From NCBI GenBank assembly GCA_029934875.1, contig JAOZLK010000344.1, positions 1-5,429 of the forward strand: a stretch of DNA of 5,429 nucleotides, given 5' to 3'. This document shows positions 1 to 5,429 of this stretch, piece after piece (position 1 is the stretch's first letter; every line of letters starts with the position of its first letter). A program made the translations under genes and the position numbers. The notes under the pieces were generated by a model. That model did no database searches. It saw only the letters and a program-made list of their open reading frames with translations, and was not told the DNA's origin. Source of the DNA: Bacteroidales bacterium. GTDB taxonomy: Bacteria > Bacteroidota > Bacteroidia > Bacteroidales > GCA-2748055.

Positions 1-65
1 CCCCTGTTTTGCCTGAAAAGTTCAATATACTTTTCGGCTGTTCCGGATGCCTTAAGCGTTTCCAT
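1..65 (-). CDS. sufD: SufD, Fe-S scaffold subunit (5' end only, runs off the window)
   Basis: Only the first 21 codons are present, reading METLKASGTAEKYIELFRQN and one more Arg before the window ends. SufD pairs with SufB and two SufC subunits in the cytosolic SufBC2D scaffold, where the SufB-SufD interface is a site of cluster assembly. The call rests mainly on position directly after sufC, the expected order in Bacteroidota, plus an N-terminus (a short EKYIELF-type helix) that fits SufD proteins as I remember them. The ATG at 65-63 lies inside the last codons of sufC in another frame, giving a 14-nt overlap. A GAGGTG Shine-Dalgarno-like sequence sits 4 nt upstream. Overlap and spacing suggest translational coupling to sufC. 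The catalytic part of the protein lies outside the window. Confidence 0.8.
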   Translation of the reverse strand, partial: METLKASGTAEKYIELFRQNR

Positions 66-813
66 ATTCCACCTCTTGCTTTATCCAGTCGTATCCGTGC
101 TCTTCCAGCTCTTTTGCCAGGGTCTTGTCTCCCGATTTAACAATCCTGCCCTTGTAGAGCACATGTACAAAATCGGGAACGATGTAGTCCAGCAGCCGCT
201 GGTAATGGGTAATGATAATGGTTGCAGTTTCAGGAGATCTTAAATTATTCACACCATTGGCTACAATCCTCAGGGCATCGATATCGAGGCCGGAGTCGGT
301 TTCATCCAGGATAGCAAGTTTAGGCTCAAGCAGCGCCATCTGGAATATTTCATTCTTCTTCTTCTCTCCTCCCGAAAAACCTTCATTCACAGACCGGTTT
401 GTAAGGTCGGAGTTGATCTCCACAACCTTCTTCTTCTCCCTCATGAGTTTCAGGAAATCGCCTGCAGGCATTGGATCCAGTCCCTGGTATTTACGTTTCT
501 GGTTGATGGCTGTACGAAGGAAGTTTACCATGCTCACACCGGGAATCTCTACCGGGTACTGGAACCCCAGGAAGATACCTTCCCTTGCCCTGTCTTCCGG
601 AGTCAGCTCCAGCAGGTCTTTGCCCTGGTAGCTTACCTTACCGTGAGTGATATTAAAATAGTCACGTCCGGCCAGGGCAGAGGCCAGGGTGCTTTTCCCC
701 GAACCATTGGGCCCCATGATGGCATGCACTTCACCCGCATTCACCGTAAGATTAATCCCCTTCAGGATCTCCTTATCTTCTATATTGACTTTTAAGTCCT
801 TTATTTCTAACAT
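52..813 (-). CDS. sufC: SufC, Fe-S cluster assembly ATPase
   Basis: SufC is the ABC-type ATPase of the SufBC2D scaffold. It is soluble, and its ATP-driven dimerisation remodels SufB-SufD during cluster assembly. All nucleotide-binding motifs are visible, numbered from the chosen Met: Walker A GPNGSGKST (34-42), Q-loop in FQYPVEIPG (about 84-92), signature SGGEKKKNE (147-155), Walker B LAILDE (166-171), D-loop SGLD (174-177) and H-loop ITHYQ with His203. There are no membrane segments, as expected. The 253-residue length is close to E. coli SufC (248). I chose the ATG at 813 because MLEIKDL aligns with the E. coli start MLSIKDL. An in-frame ATG at 831 would add MNEVNN, but those codons fall within a duplicated intergenic repeat. 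The gene lies downstream of sufB and overlaps sufD by 14 nt, which implies one transcript. Confidence 0.96.
   Translation of the reverse strand: MLEIKDLKVNIEDKEILKGINLTVNAGEVHAIMGPNGSGKSTLASALAGRDYFNITHGKVSYQGKDLLELTPEDRAREGIFLGFQYPVEIPGVSMVNFLRTAINQKRKYQGLDPMPAGDFLKLMREKKKVVEINSDLTNRSVNEGFSGGEKKKNEIFQMALLEPKLAILDETDSGLDIDALRIVANGVNNLRSPETATIIITHYQRLLDYIVPDFVHVLYKGRIVKSGDKTLAKELEEHGYDWIKQEVEYGNA
70..75 (-). promoter_or_regulatory. Shine-Dalgarno-like site for sufD inside sufC
   Basis: On the minus strand GAGGTG lies 4 nt before the sufD ATG (65-63) and matches six bases of the canonical GGAGGTG. It also encodes Glu-Val near the SufC C-terminus, so its role as a ribosome site is inferred. It supports the ATG at 65 as the sufD start. 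It stands out because the other starts in the window have no comparable site. Confidence 0.5.
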
Positions 814-814
814 A

Positions 815-858
815 TTATTCACTTCGTTCATGTAATTTTACTCACTTCGCTCGTGTAA
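815..858. repeat. Two-copy 21-nt direct repeat upstream of sufC
   Basis: Two copies occupy 815-835 and 838-858, separated by 2 nt. They share the pattern TTAyTCACTTCGyTCrTGTAA on the plus strand and differ at three positions, all transitions. The left copy contains the in-frame ATG at 831 and the codons for MNEVNN ahead of the likely sufC start. In the right copy the matching triplet is CAC on the minus strand and an in-frame TAA stop follows. A GTAA-TT-TTAC inverted repeat (832-841) spans the junction. The function is unknown. It may be a small dispersed intergenic repeat or a local duplication. Confidence 0.75.
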
Positions 859-884
859 CTTGGTAAAAAGGCAATTAAATTCCT

Positions 885-924
885 CCACTTACCCACTTAC
901 CCACTTACTTATTTACTTCCTTAC
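885..924. repeat. 8-bp tandem repeat (CCACTTAC) at the 3' end of sufB
   Basis: CCACTTAC occurs three times exactly at 885-892, 893-900 and 901-908. Two degenerate units follow, TTATTTAC (909-916) and TTCCTTAC (917-924), giving five units in register. Read on the minus strand the core is GTAAGTGG, beginning at the sufB stop codon (TAA at 923-921) and placing further TAA triplets just after it. An 8-bp period changes frame from copy to copy, so the array is unlikely to be coding. It resembles slippage-prone simple sequence rather than a regulator array. I see no function in it. Confidence 0.8.
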
Positions 925-2366
925 CCCACACTTCCTTCCAGCGTCAAGGCCAATAATTTTTGTGCCTCCACGGCAAATTCCATGGGCAGCTTATTCAGCA
1001 CCTCCTTGGCATATCCGTTTACGATCAGGCTGATTGCATTCTCAGTATCGATTCCGCGCTGGTTGCAATAGAAGATCTGGTCCTCACCAATCTTCGAGGT
1101 GGTTGCTTCATGCTCAACGATGGCCGACTTATTATCCACCTCCAGGTAGGGGAAGGTATGGGCCCCGCATTTATCTCCCAGCAAAAGGCTATCACACTGA
1201 GAGAAATTACGCGCGTTTTCTGCCCCCTTCAAGACCTTCACCAGGCCGCGGTAGGAATTCTGACTTTTTCCTGCGCTGATCCCTTTTGAGATAATGGTGG
1301 ACCGGGTGTTTTTCCCGATATGCATCATCTTTGTTCCTGTGTCGGCCTGCTGGTAATTATTAGTCACCGCAACCGAGTAGAACTCACCCACCGAATTATT
1401 TCCCCTGAGGATGCAGCTGGGGTACTTCCATGTAACGGCCGAACCGGTTTCCACCTGGGTCCACGAAATTTTCGAGTTGTCACCTTTGCAGATTCCCCGC
1501 TTAGTCACGAAATTAAAGATGCCGCCCACTCCTTCCTTGTTGCCCGGATACCAGTTCTGTACGGTGGAGTATTTCACTTCGGCATTCTCCATTGCAACAA
1601 TCTCCACGATGGCTGCGTGCAGCTGGTTTTCATCGCGCATGGGCGCGGTGCAGCCTTCCAGGTAGCTTACATAAGAGTCGTCTTCAGCCACGATCAGGGT
1701 GCGTTCAAACTGACCCGTATTGCTCGCGTTGATCCGAAAATAGGTGGATAGTTCCATGGGGCAACGTACTCCTTTGGGAATGTGACAGAAGGATCCGTCA
1801 CTGAATACGGCCGAGTTAAGTGCTGCAAAATAGTTGTCCGTATAGGGCACAACCGATCCCATGTATTTTTTTACCAGGTCGGGGTGGTTCTTTACCGCCT
1901 CGCTGAAGGAACAAAATATTATTCCCTTGTCGGCCAGGGTGTCCTGGAAGGTAGTTTTCACCGAAACGCTGTCCATTACAGCATCCACAGCTACACCGGC
2001 CAGTTGTTTTTGTTCTTCCAGGGGTATTCCAAGTTTGTTGAAGGTGTCAATGAGTTCGGGATCCACCTCATCCATGCTCTCGTATTTGGCCCCCTGTTTG
2101 GGTGCCGCGTAAAAGATGATATCCTGGTAATTAATGTCCGGGATCGTCAGATGAGCCCATTTGGGCATCTTCATGCTTTGCCAGTGCCTGAAGGCTTTCA
2201 GCCTTGACTCCAGCAGCCATTCAGGCTCCTCTTTCTTTGAGGATATTAGGCGGACTACATCCTCATTCAGCCCTTTTGGGATGGTCTCCGTTTCAATATC
2301 TGTCTGGAAACCATACTTGTAATCACTATCCGTTACCTCACTTAATATCTTCTCCTGGTCTTCCAC
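921..2366 (-). CDS. sufB: SufB, Fe-S cluster scaffold protein
   Basis: SufB is the core scaffold subunit of the cytosolic SufBC2D complex. It receives sulphur from the SufS/SufE-type desulfurase system and assembles a cluster at the SufB-SufD interface. The 481-residue product matches the family along its whole length (E. coli SufB has 495). Visible features are the N-terminal region with [14 protein letters not shown] (46-59), the beta-helix core with [15 protein letters not shown] (238-252), and [13 protein letters not shown] (270-282). Cys391 in SQCDS aligns with the essential E. coli Cys405, and His419-Glu420 in VEHEATTS align with His433-Glu434. The C-terminus has FYCNQRGI and [19 protein letters not shown]. 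The start is GTG: an in-frame TAG lies one codon upstream (2372-2370), and no in-frame ATG occurs before residue 66, well inside the conserved region. It is the first gene of the suf operon here, with a likely promoter at 2406-2413. Confidence 0.97.
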   Translation of the reverse strand: MEDQEKILSEVTDSDYKYGFQTDIETETIPKGLNEDVVRLISSKKEEPEWLLESRLKAFRHWQSMKMPKWAHLTIPDINYQDIIFYAAPKQGAKYESMDEVDPELIDTFNKLGIPLEEQKQLAGVAVDAVMDSVSVKTTFQDTLADKGIIFCSFSEAVKNHPDLVKKYMGSVVPYTDNYFAALNSAVFSDGSFCHIPKGVRCPMELSTYFRINASNTGQFERTLIVAEDDSYVSYLEGCTAPMRDENQLHAAIVEIVAMENAEVKYSTVQNWYPGNKEGVGGIFNFVTKRGICKGDNSKISWTQVETGSAVTWKYPSCILRGNNSVGEFYSVAVTNNYQQADTGTKMMHIGKNTRSTIISKGISAGKSQNSYRGLVKVLKGAENARNFSQCDSLLLGDKCGAHTFPYLEVDNKSAIVEHEATTSKIGEDQIFYCNQRGIDTENAISLIVNGYAKEVLNKLPMEFAVEAQKLLALTLEGSVG

Positions 2367-2369
2367 TGA

Positions 2370-2390
2370 CTAATTGTAAATTAGATTAAT
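2370..2390. promoter_or_regulatory. Overlapping AT-rich palindromes just upstream of the sufB start
   Basis: CTAATT-GTA-AATTAG (2370-2384) is a perfect 6-bp inverted repeat with a 3-nt centre. It overlaps ATTA-GAT-TAAT (2380-2390). The first ends 3 nt before the sufB GTG and contains the in-frame TAG. It would lie in the 5' leader if transcription starts near 2400. It could be an operator for a dimeric repressor of the suf operon or a weak RNA hairpin limiting initiation, but AT-rich palindromes also arise by chance. It does not match the E. coli IscR site as I know it. Confidence 0.35.
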
Positions 2391-2405
2391 TTAAAATAGG
2401 GGATG

Positions 2406-2413
2406 CAAATATA
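2406..2413 (-). promoter_or_regulatory. Candidate -7 element for the suf operon
   Basis: On the minus strand this reads TATATTTG, a full match to the Bacteroidota -7 consensus TAnnTTTG. Transcription would begin near 2400, leaving a leader of about 35 nt before the sufB GTG. I found no convincing -33 TTG/TTTG at the usual spacing, so the assignment rests on the -7 match, its position and the A/T-rich leader. Confidence 0.5.
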
Positions 2414-2427
2414 CAAAAACTTGTTCT

Positions 2428-2435
2428 TACATTTG
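2428..2435 (+). promoter_or_regulatory. Candidate -7 element for thiL, within a dyad
   Basis: TACATTTG matches TAnnTTTG and would start transcription near 2442, about 40 nt before the thiL ATG. No -33 element is evident at the usual distance. The element sits inside the perfect inverted repeat TTACA-TT-TGTAA (2427-2438), with outer TTGT (2421-2424) and ACAA (2440-2443) extending the dyad imperfectly. A protein bound there could affect both this promoter and the suf promoter 14 nt away. That role is inferred. Confidence 0.45.
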
Positions 2436-2481
2436 TAATACAACACCCCTTTTCAATTGTTCAAGATTTAACATACCCGGC

Positions 2482-3525
2482 ATGACAGAAAAAAAGATCC
2501 GTACCATTGAAGAACTAGGTGAGTTTGGTCTGATCGATCACCTCACTTCGGGCATCAGCATTAAGCAGGAGAGCACCCATACAGGTATTGGAGATGATGC
2601 TGCAGTGATCGATCATGGAACTTATTATCAGGTTGTAACTACCGACCTCCTCCTGGAAGGGGTTCATTTTGACCTGGTCTATACTCCCTTGAAACACCTG
2701 GGATACAAAGCAGTGGTTGTAAACCTTTCTGACGTTTATGCTATGAATGCAGCACCCAGGCAGATCACTGTGTCGCTGGGTATTTCGGGTAAATTTTCTG
2801 TTGAGGCGCTGGAGGAGTTTTATGAAGGGGTAAACCTTGCCTGCGAGCGTTTTGGTGTCGACCTGGTGGGTGGCGACACTTCCGCCTCAGTAACCGGTCT
2901 GCTTGTTTCGCTTACTGCCTTGGGGACTGCAAAAAAAGAGGAGCTTGCACTGCGGAGTGGGGCGAAAGCCAAGCAGCTGATTTGTGTGACGGGCGACCTG
3001 GGAGCGGCCTATATGGGACTGAAGATCCTGGAGAGGGAGAAGCAGTTACACGCAGCTGATCCCGAATTTCAACCCGAGTTGCAGGGTTATGACTACGTGC
3101 TTGAGCGCTTCCTGAAGCCCGAGCCAAGGGTTGATGTACTGTTGGCTTTGAAGGAGGCTGGAATTACCCCGGGTGCCATGATCGATATTTCAGACGGGCT
3201 CTCCTCGGAGTTGCTTCACATCTGTAAAGCATCGGGCATTGGGTGCCAGGTTTATGATGAGCGAATTCCCATAGCCGATGAAACCAAAGAGGCCGCAGAA
3301 GAGTTCCAGATGGAACCGCTGGTTGCAGCGCTGCACGGAGGAGAGGATTACGAGCTGCTCTTCACAGTGCCACTTTCCGATTACGATAAGGTTTCTGCCA
3401 TTCCCGGGCTAAGTGTCATCGGGAATATGACCGAGGAAGATGGCAAAGCTCTGCTGGTGGGCAACGATGGCAACGCCATTTTGCTGCAGGCCCAGGGCTG
3501 GAATGCCTATTCTCCTGAGAAGTAA
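2482..3525 (+). CDS. thiL: ThiL, thiamine-monophosphate kinase
   Basis: ThiL phosphorylates thiamine monophosphate with ATP to give thiamine diphosphate, the active cofactor, in the cytosol. The 347-residue protein has the two-domain layout of the PurM/AIR-synthase-like superfamily. Visible motifs are GIGDDAAV (35-42), which carries metal-binding Asp residues; TTDLLLEGVHFD (53-64); NLSDVYAMNAAPRQ (81-94); GGDTSAS (130-136); VTGDLGAAYMGL (169-180); MIDISDGLSSEL (233-244); and HGGEDYELLF (285-294). The GW near the C-terminus (339-340) is also usual in ThiL. Length is typical to slightly long (E. coli about 325). The ATG at 2482 gives the expected short lead-in to the first motif. No Shine-Dalgarno is visible. 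The gene is alone on the plus strand, divergent from sufB and convergent with lpxA. No other thiamine gene is present, so it is probably monocistronic here. Confidence 0.96.
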   Translation: MTEKKIRTIEELGEFGLIDHLTSGISIKQESTHTGIGDDAAVIDHGTYYQVVTTDLLLEGVHFDLVYTPLKHLGYKAVVVNLSDVYAMNAAPRQITVSLGISGKFSVEALEEFYEGVNLACERFGVDLVGGDTSASVTGLLVSLTALGTAKKEELALRSGAKAKQLICVTGDLGAAYMGLKILEREKQLHAADPEFQPELQGYDYVLERFLKPEPRVDVLLALKEAGITPGAMIDISDGLSSELLHICKASGIGCQVYDERIPIADETKEAAEEFQMEPLVAALHGGEDYELLFTVPLSDYDKVSAIPGLSVIGNMTEEDGKALLVGNDGNAILLQAQGWNAYSPEK

Positions 3526-3566
3526 AATATTCTGTTGGGAAGGACGGAAATTCAAGTGAAGGCCTT

Positions 3567-3584
3567 GGCTTTATTATAAAAGCC
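3567..3584. terminator. Weak hairpin in the thiL/lpxA convergent spacer
   Basis: GGCTTT-ATTATA-AAAGCC forms a 6-bp stem with a 6-nt loop in the 73-bp gap between two converging genes, where a bidirectional terminator would be expected. No run of T follows on either strand and the stem is short, so it is at best a weak intrinsic terminator. The nearby AAGGCCTT palindrome (3559-3566) does not extend it. Confidence 0.3.
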
Positions 3585-3598
3585 TGCTCAGCATAAAT

Positions 3599-4393
3599 TT
3601 ACGCTTGCTTTTCGCCGTCGAAATAGCCCCGGATGATGCCTCTTTTGGACCCACGTACAAAAAGGATGATCTCATCCCTCTCTTTAGAGGCAGGCAGGTT
3701 GGCTTCCACAAATTCGAGGGCATCGGAAATGTTCAGCCCCCTCTGGTAAATGATGCGGTAAACCTCCTGGATGGCATAAATGGTGTCATTATGAAAACCC
3801 CTGCGACGCAAACCAATTGAGTTAATGCCGGTATAGGAGATGGGCTCACGGCCGGCCATTGAGAATGGGGGGACGTCCTTGGTTACCTTACTGCCCCCCT
3901 GGATCATTACATGGGTTCCGATGCGAACAAACTGGTGAACCAGGCTTCCGGGACTGATGATGGCGAAATTATCCACTTCCACCTCACCGGCCAGTCCGGC
4001 ATAAGATCCCATAATCACGTTGTCATGCAGGACACTGTCGTGAGCAATATGGACATAGGACATAATCAGGCAGTTTTTACCAATGATTGTCTTGTCAGCG
4101 GCTTTTGTGCCCTTGTTGATGGTTACATACTCCCTGATGGTGGTATTATCACCAATCTCAACAATGGTATCTTCTCCCTCGTATTTAAGATCCTGGGGGT
4201 CGCCCGAGATCACAGCACCAGGAAAGACCTTAACATTTTTTCCAATGCGTGCACCATTCATGATGACTGCATTGGGTCCAATCCAGCAACCAGGTCCAAT
4301 TTCCACATTTTCATAAATGGTGGCAAATGCTTCCACTTGTATGTCATCCGCAAGTTTTGCTCCGTGGTGGATATTGGCAAGTTTGTTAATCAT
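3599..4393 (-). CDS. lpxA: LpxA, UDP-N-acetylglucosamine acyltransferase
   Basis: LpxA transfers a 3-hydroxyacyl chain from acyl carrier protein to the 3-OH of UDP-GlcNAc, the first step of lipid A synthesis, in the cytosol. The 264-residue length matches the family (E. coli 262). Residues 1 to about 185 show the hexapeptide left-handed beta-helix pattern, with VFPGAVISGDPQDLKYEGED (56-75) and TTIREYVTINKGT (84-96). The rest is the helical C-terminal domain, beginning around GLRRRGF (194-200). The catalytic His is His118 in VHIAHDS (E. coli His125), with His115 matching His122. His153-Gln154 match E. coli His160-Gln161. E. coli His144 is replaced by Glu137. The chain-length ruler Gly173 is kept as Gly166, but the preceding Gly is Gln165, so a long hydroxyacyl chain is plausible but not proven. 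The ATG overlaps the stop of lpxC-fabZ (ATGATTAA, 8 nt), suggesting coupled translation. Confidence 0.97.
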   Translation of the reverse strand: MINKLANIHHGAKLADDIQVEAFATIYENVEIGPGCWIGPNAVIMNGARIGKNVKVFPGAVISGDPQDLKYEGEDTIVEIGDNTTIREYVTINKGTKAADKTIIGKNCLIMSYVHIAHDSVLHDNVIMGSYAGLAGEVEVDNFAIISPGSLVHQFVRIGTHVMIQGGSKVTKDVPPFSMAGREPISYTGINSIGLRRRGFHNDTIYAIQEVYRIIYQRGLNISDALEFVEANLPASKERDEIILFVRGSKRGIIRGYFDGEKQA

Positions 4394-5429
4394 TGCTTTT
4401 TGTTTTTACGATCTGGGCCATCAGTTCACCTTCCATCACCAGCTTGCTGCCCACATAAATTTCGGCGAAAACAATGGCAATCCCTCTTCGAATGGGCTCC
4501 AGCAGGTCGACTTTAAGGATGAGTGTATCTCCCGGAATTACCTTCCGCTTGAATTTTACTTTATCGATTTTAAGAAAATAGGTGGAGTAATTTTCCGGGT
4601 CCGGTACGGTTCCCAGGACCAGCATTCCCCCCATCTGGGCAGCAGCCTCTATAAGAAGTACACCGGGCATAACCGGTTCATCAGGAAAATGACCTGTAAA
4701 GAAGGGCTCATTGGTGGTTACATTTTTAATTCCCACTACAGACTTGTCATCCATGGATACCACTTTGTCCACCAGTAGGAAGGGGTAGCGGTGCGGGAGC
4801 CTCCGTTTTACTTCGTTGATGTCGAGCAGGGGACTCTGGTTGGGATCATAGATGGGGATTTTATTGTGCAGGGCCTCTTTTTTCATCACCTGCCTCAGCG
4901 CCCTTGCAAATTCGTTGTTACTCAGGTGTCCCGGCCGGGTGGCAATGATCTTGGCCTTGAACCAGCGTCCCACAAGTGCCAGGTCGCCGATTAAGTCGAG
5001 TAATTTGTGCCTGGCCGGTTCATTTGCAAAGCGAAGGTCCACATTATTCAGGATACCCTCGGGTTGTACTGCAATATGAGGTTTATTGAAAAGATCGGCA
5101 AGCCGGTCCAGCTCCTCTTGTTCCATCTTCCGGTCCACAATTATGATGGCATTGTCCACATCACCCCCCTTAATCAGATTGTGTTTCACCAGGAATTCCA
5201 GCTCATGCAGAAAAACAAAGGTACGGCAGGGTGCAATCTCATCCTTGAAGATCTCCACGTCCTCCAGTGAGGCATACTGGTTGCCCAGAACTTTGGAATT
5301 GTAATCGATCAGCACATTAAGACTCTGAACCTTATCCGGGTAGGCAATGATGTGGATTCCGTGTTCTTCATCGTAATACTCCAGCTTCTCCTTCAGGATG
5401 AAATACTTTCGATTGGTTTCCTGATCCAC
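4386..5429 (-). CDS. lpxC-fabZ: LpxC-FabZ fusion: UDP-3-O-acyl-GlcNAc deacetylase / 3-hydroxyacyl-ACP dehydratase (N-terminus missing)
   Basis: The LpxC domain is the Zn-dependent deacetylase that commits UDP-3-O-acyl-GlcNAc to lipid A. The FabZ domain dehydrates 3-hydroxyacyl-ACP in fatty acid elongation. The last 347 residues are visible and the gene enters from beyond 5429. The first codon read is GTG, but it is almost certainly an internal Val: roughly the first 110-120 residues of LpxC, including the HxxxH-region zinc ligand (E. coli His79), lie outside. Visible in LpxC are GGDVDNAII (88-96), zinc ligands His141 and Asp145 in RHKLLDLIGD, and His168 in RPGHLSNN (E. coli His265). After a linker of about 20 residues FabZ begins: LPHRYPFLLVD (211-221), catalytic His247 in GHFPDEPVMPG and Glu261 in LLIEAAAQ, with the expected 14-residue spacing. 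The fused form is characteristic of Bacteroidota and some relatives. Both sets of visible active-site residues are intact. Confidence 0.96.
   Translation of the reverse strand: MDQETNRKYFILKEKLEYYDEEHGIHIIAYPDKVQSLNVLIDYNSKVLGNQYASLEDVEIFKDEIAPCRTFVFLHELEFLVKHNLIKGGDVDNAIIIVDRKMEQEELDRLADLFNKPHIAVQPEGILNNVDLRFANEPARHKLLDLIGDLALVGRWFKAKIIATRPGHLSNNEFARALRQVMKKEALHNKIPIYDPNQSPLLDINEVKRRLPHRYPFLLVDKVVSMDDKSVVGIKNVTTNEPFFTGHFPDEPVMPGVLLIEAAAQMGGMLVLGTVPDPENYSTYFLKIDKVKFKRKVIPGDTLILKVDLLEPIRRGIAIVFAEIYVGSKLVMEGELMAQIVKTKSND

Noticed and set aside
885..924. CRISPR-like or regulator-binding array
   Set aside because: The 8-bp units are directly abutted with no spacers and decay at one end. This is simple tandem sequence.
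1320..1751. Plus-strand open frame of 143 codons opposite sufB, with others opposite sufC, lpxA and lpxC-fabZ
   Set aside because: Each lies antisense to a gene with strong family-wide conservation. Their translations show no recognisable motifs and they lack initiation signals.
2367..2481. A TPP riboswitch in the thiL leader
   Set aside because: The expected leader is only about 40 nt and lacks the conserved CTGAGA-type core of the TPP aptamer. The whole spacer is 115 bp and AT-rich.
5427..5429. GTG at the right edge as the start of the LpxC-FabZ protein
   Set aside because: The frame is open to the window edge, and the visible protein begins well inside LpxC, missing the N-terminal region with a zinc ligand. 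It is an internal Val codon.
1..5429. A previously undescribed system, island or defence locus
   Set aside because: Every long reading frame with support is a well-known core gene, all are intact where visible, and there are no integrase, transposase, tRNA junction or composition break signals that I can see by eye.

Overview
The window looks like a core chromosomal segment from a member of the Bacteroidota, probably near Bacteroidales/Marinilabiliales. Three things point there: lpxC fused to fabZ and followed directly by lpxA, Suf genes in the order sufB-sufC-sufD, and weak or absent Shine-Dalgarno sequences together with TAnnTTTG-type -7 promoter elements. The genus cannot be named from this sequence alone. 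I found no mobile element, CRISPR array, RNA gene or phage signature.

Layout, left to right. Positions 1-2366 hold the minus-strand Fe-S assembly operon, read from right to left: sufB (GTG start at 2366), a spacer of about 107 bp containing two kinds of short tandem repeat, sufC, and the first 21 codons of sufD, which overlap the end of sufC. Positions 2367-2481 are a 115-bp divergent promoter region with a -7-like element on each strand and several small AT-rich palindromes. Positions 2482-3525 hold thiL (thiamine-monophosphate kinase) on the plus strand. Positions 3526-3598 are a short convergent spacer with one weak hairpin. Positions 3599-5429 hold minus-strand lipid A genes: the 3' three quarters of the bifunctional lpxC-fabZ gene, overlapping lpxA by 8 nt.

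How the genes work together. SufB, SufC and SufD form the SufBC2D scaffold that builds Fe-S clusters using ATP. LpxA and the LpxC domain carry out the first two steps of lipid A synthesis. The FabZ domain dehydrates the same kind of 3-hydroxyacyl-ACP that LpxA consumes, so one transcript joins the competing lipid A and phospholipid branches. ThiL completes thiamine diphosphate and has no close functional tie to either operon beyond sharing a promoter region with suf.

No undescribed system is visible. The points worth a second look are small: the repeats in the sufB-sufC spacer, one of which supplies a decoy start codon for sufC; the GTG start of sufB beside a palindrome; the compact back-to-back promoter region; and substitutions near the LpxA active site.
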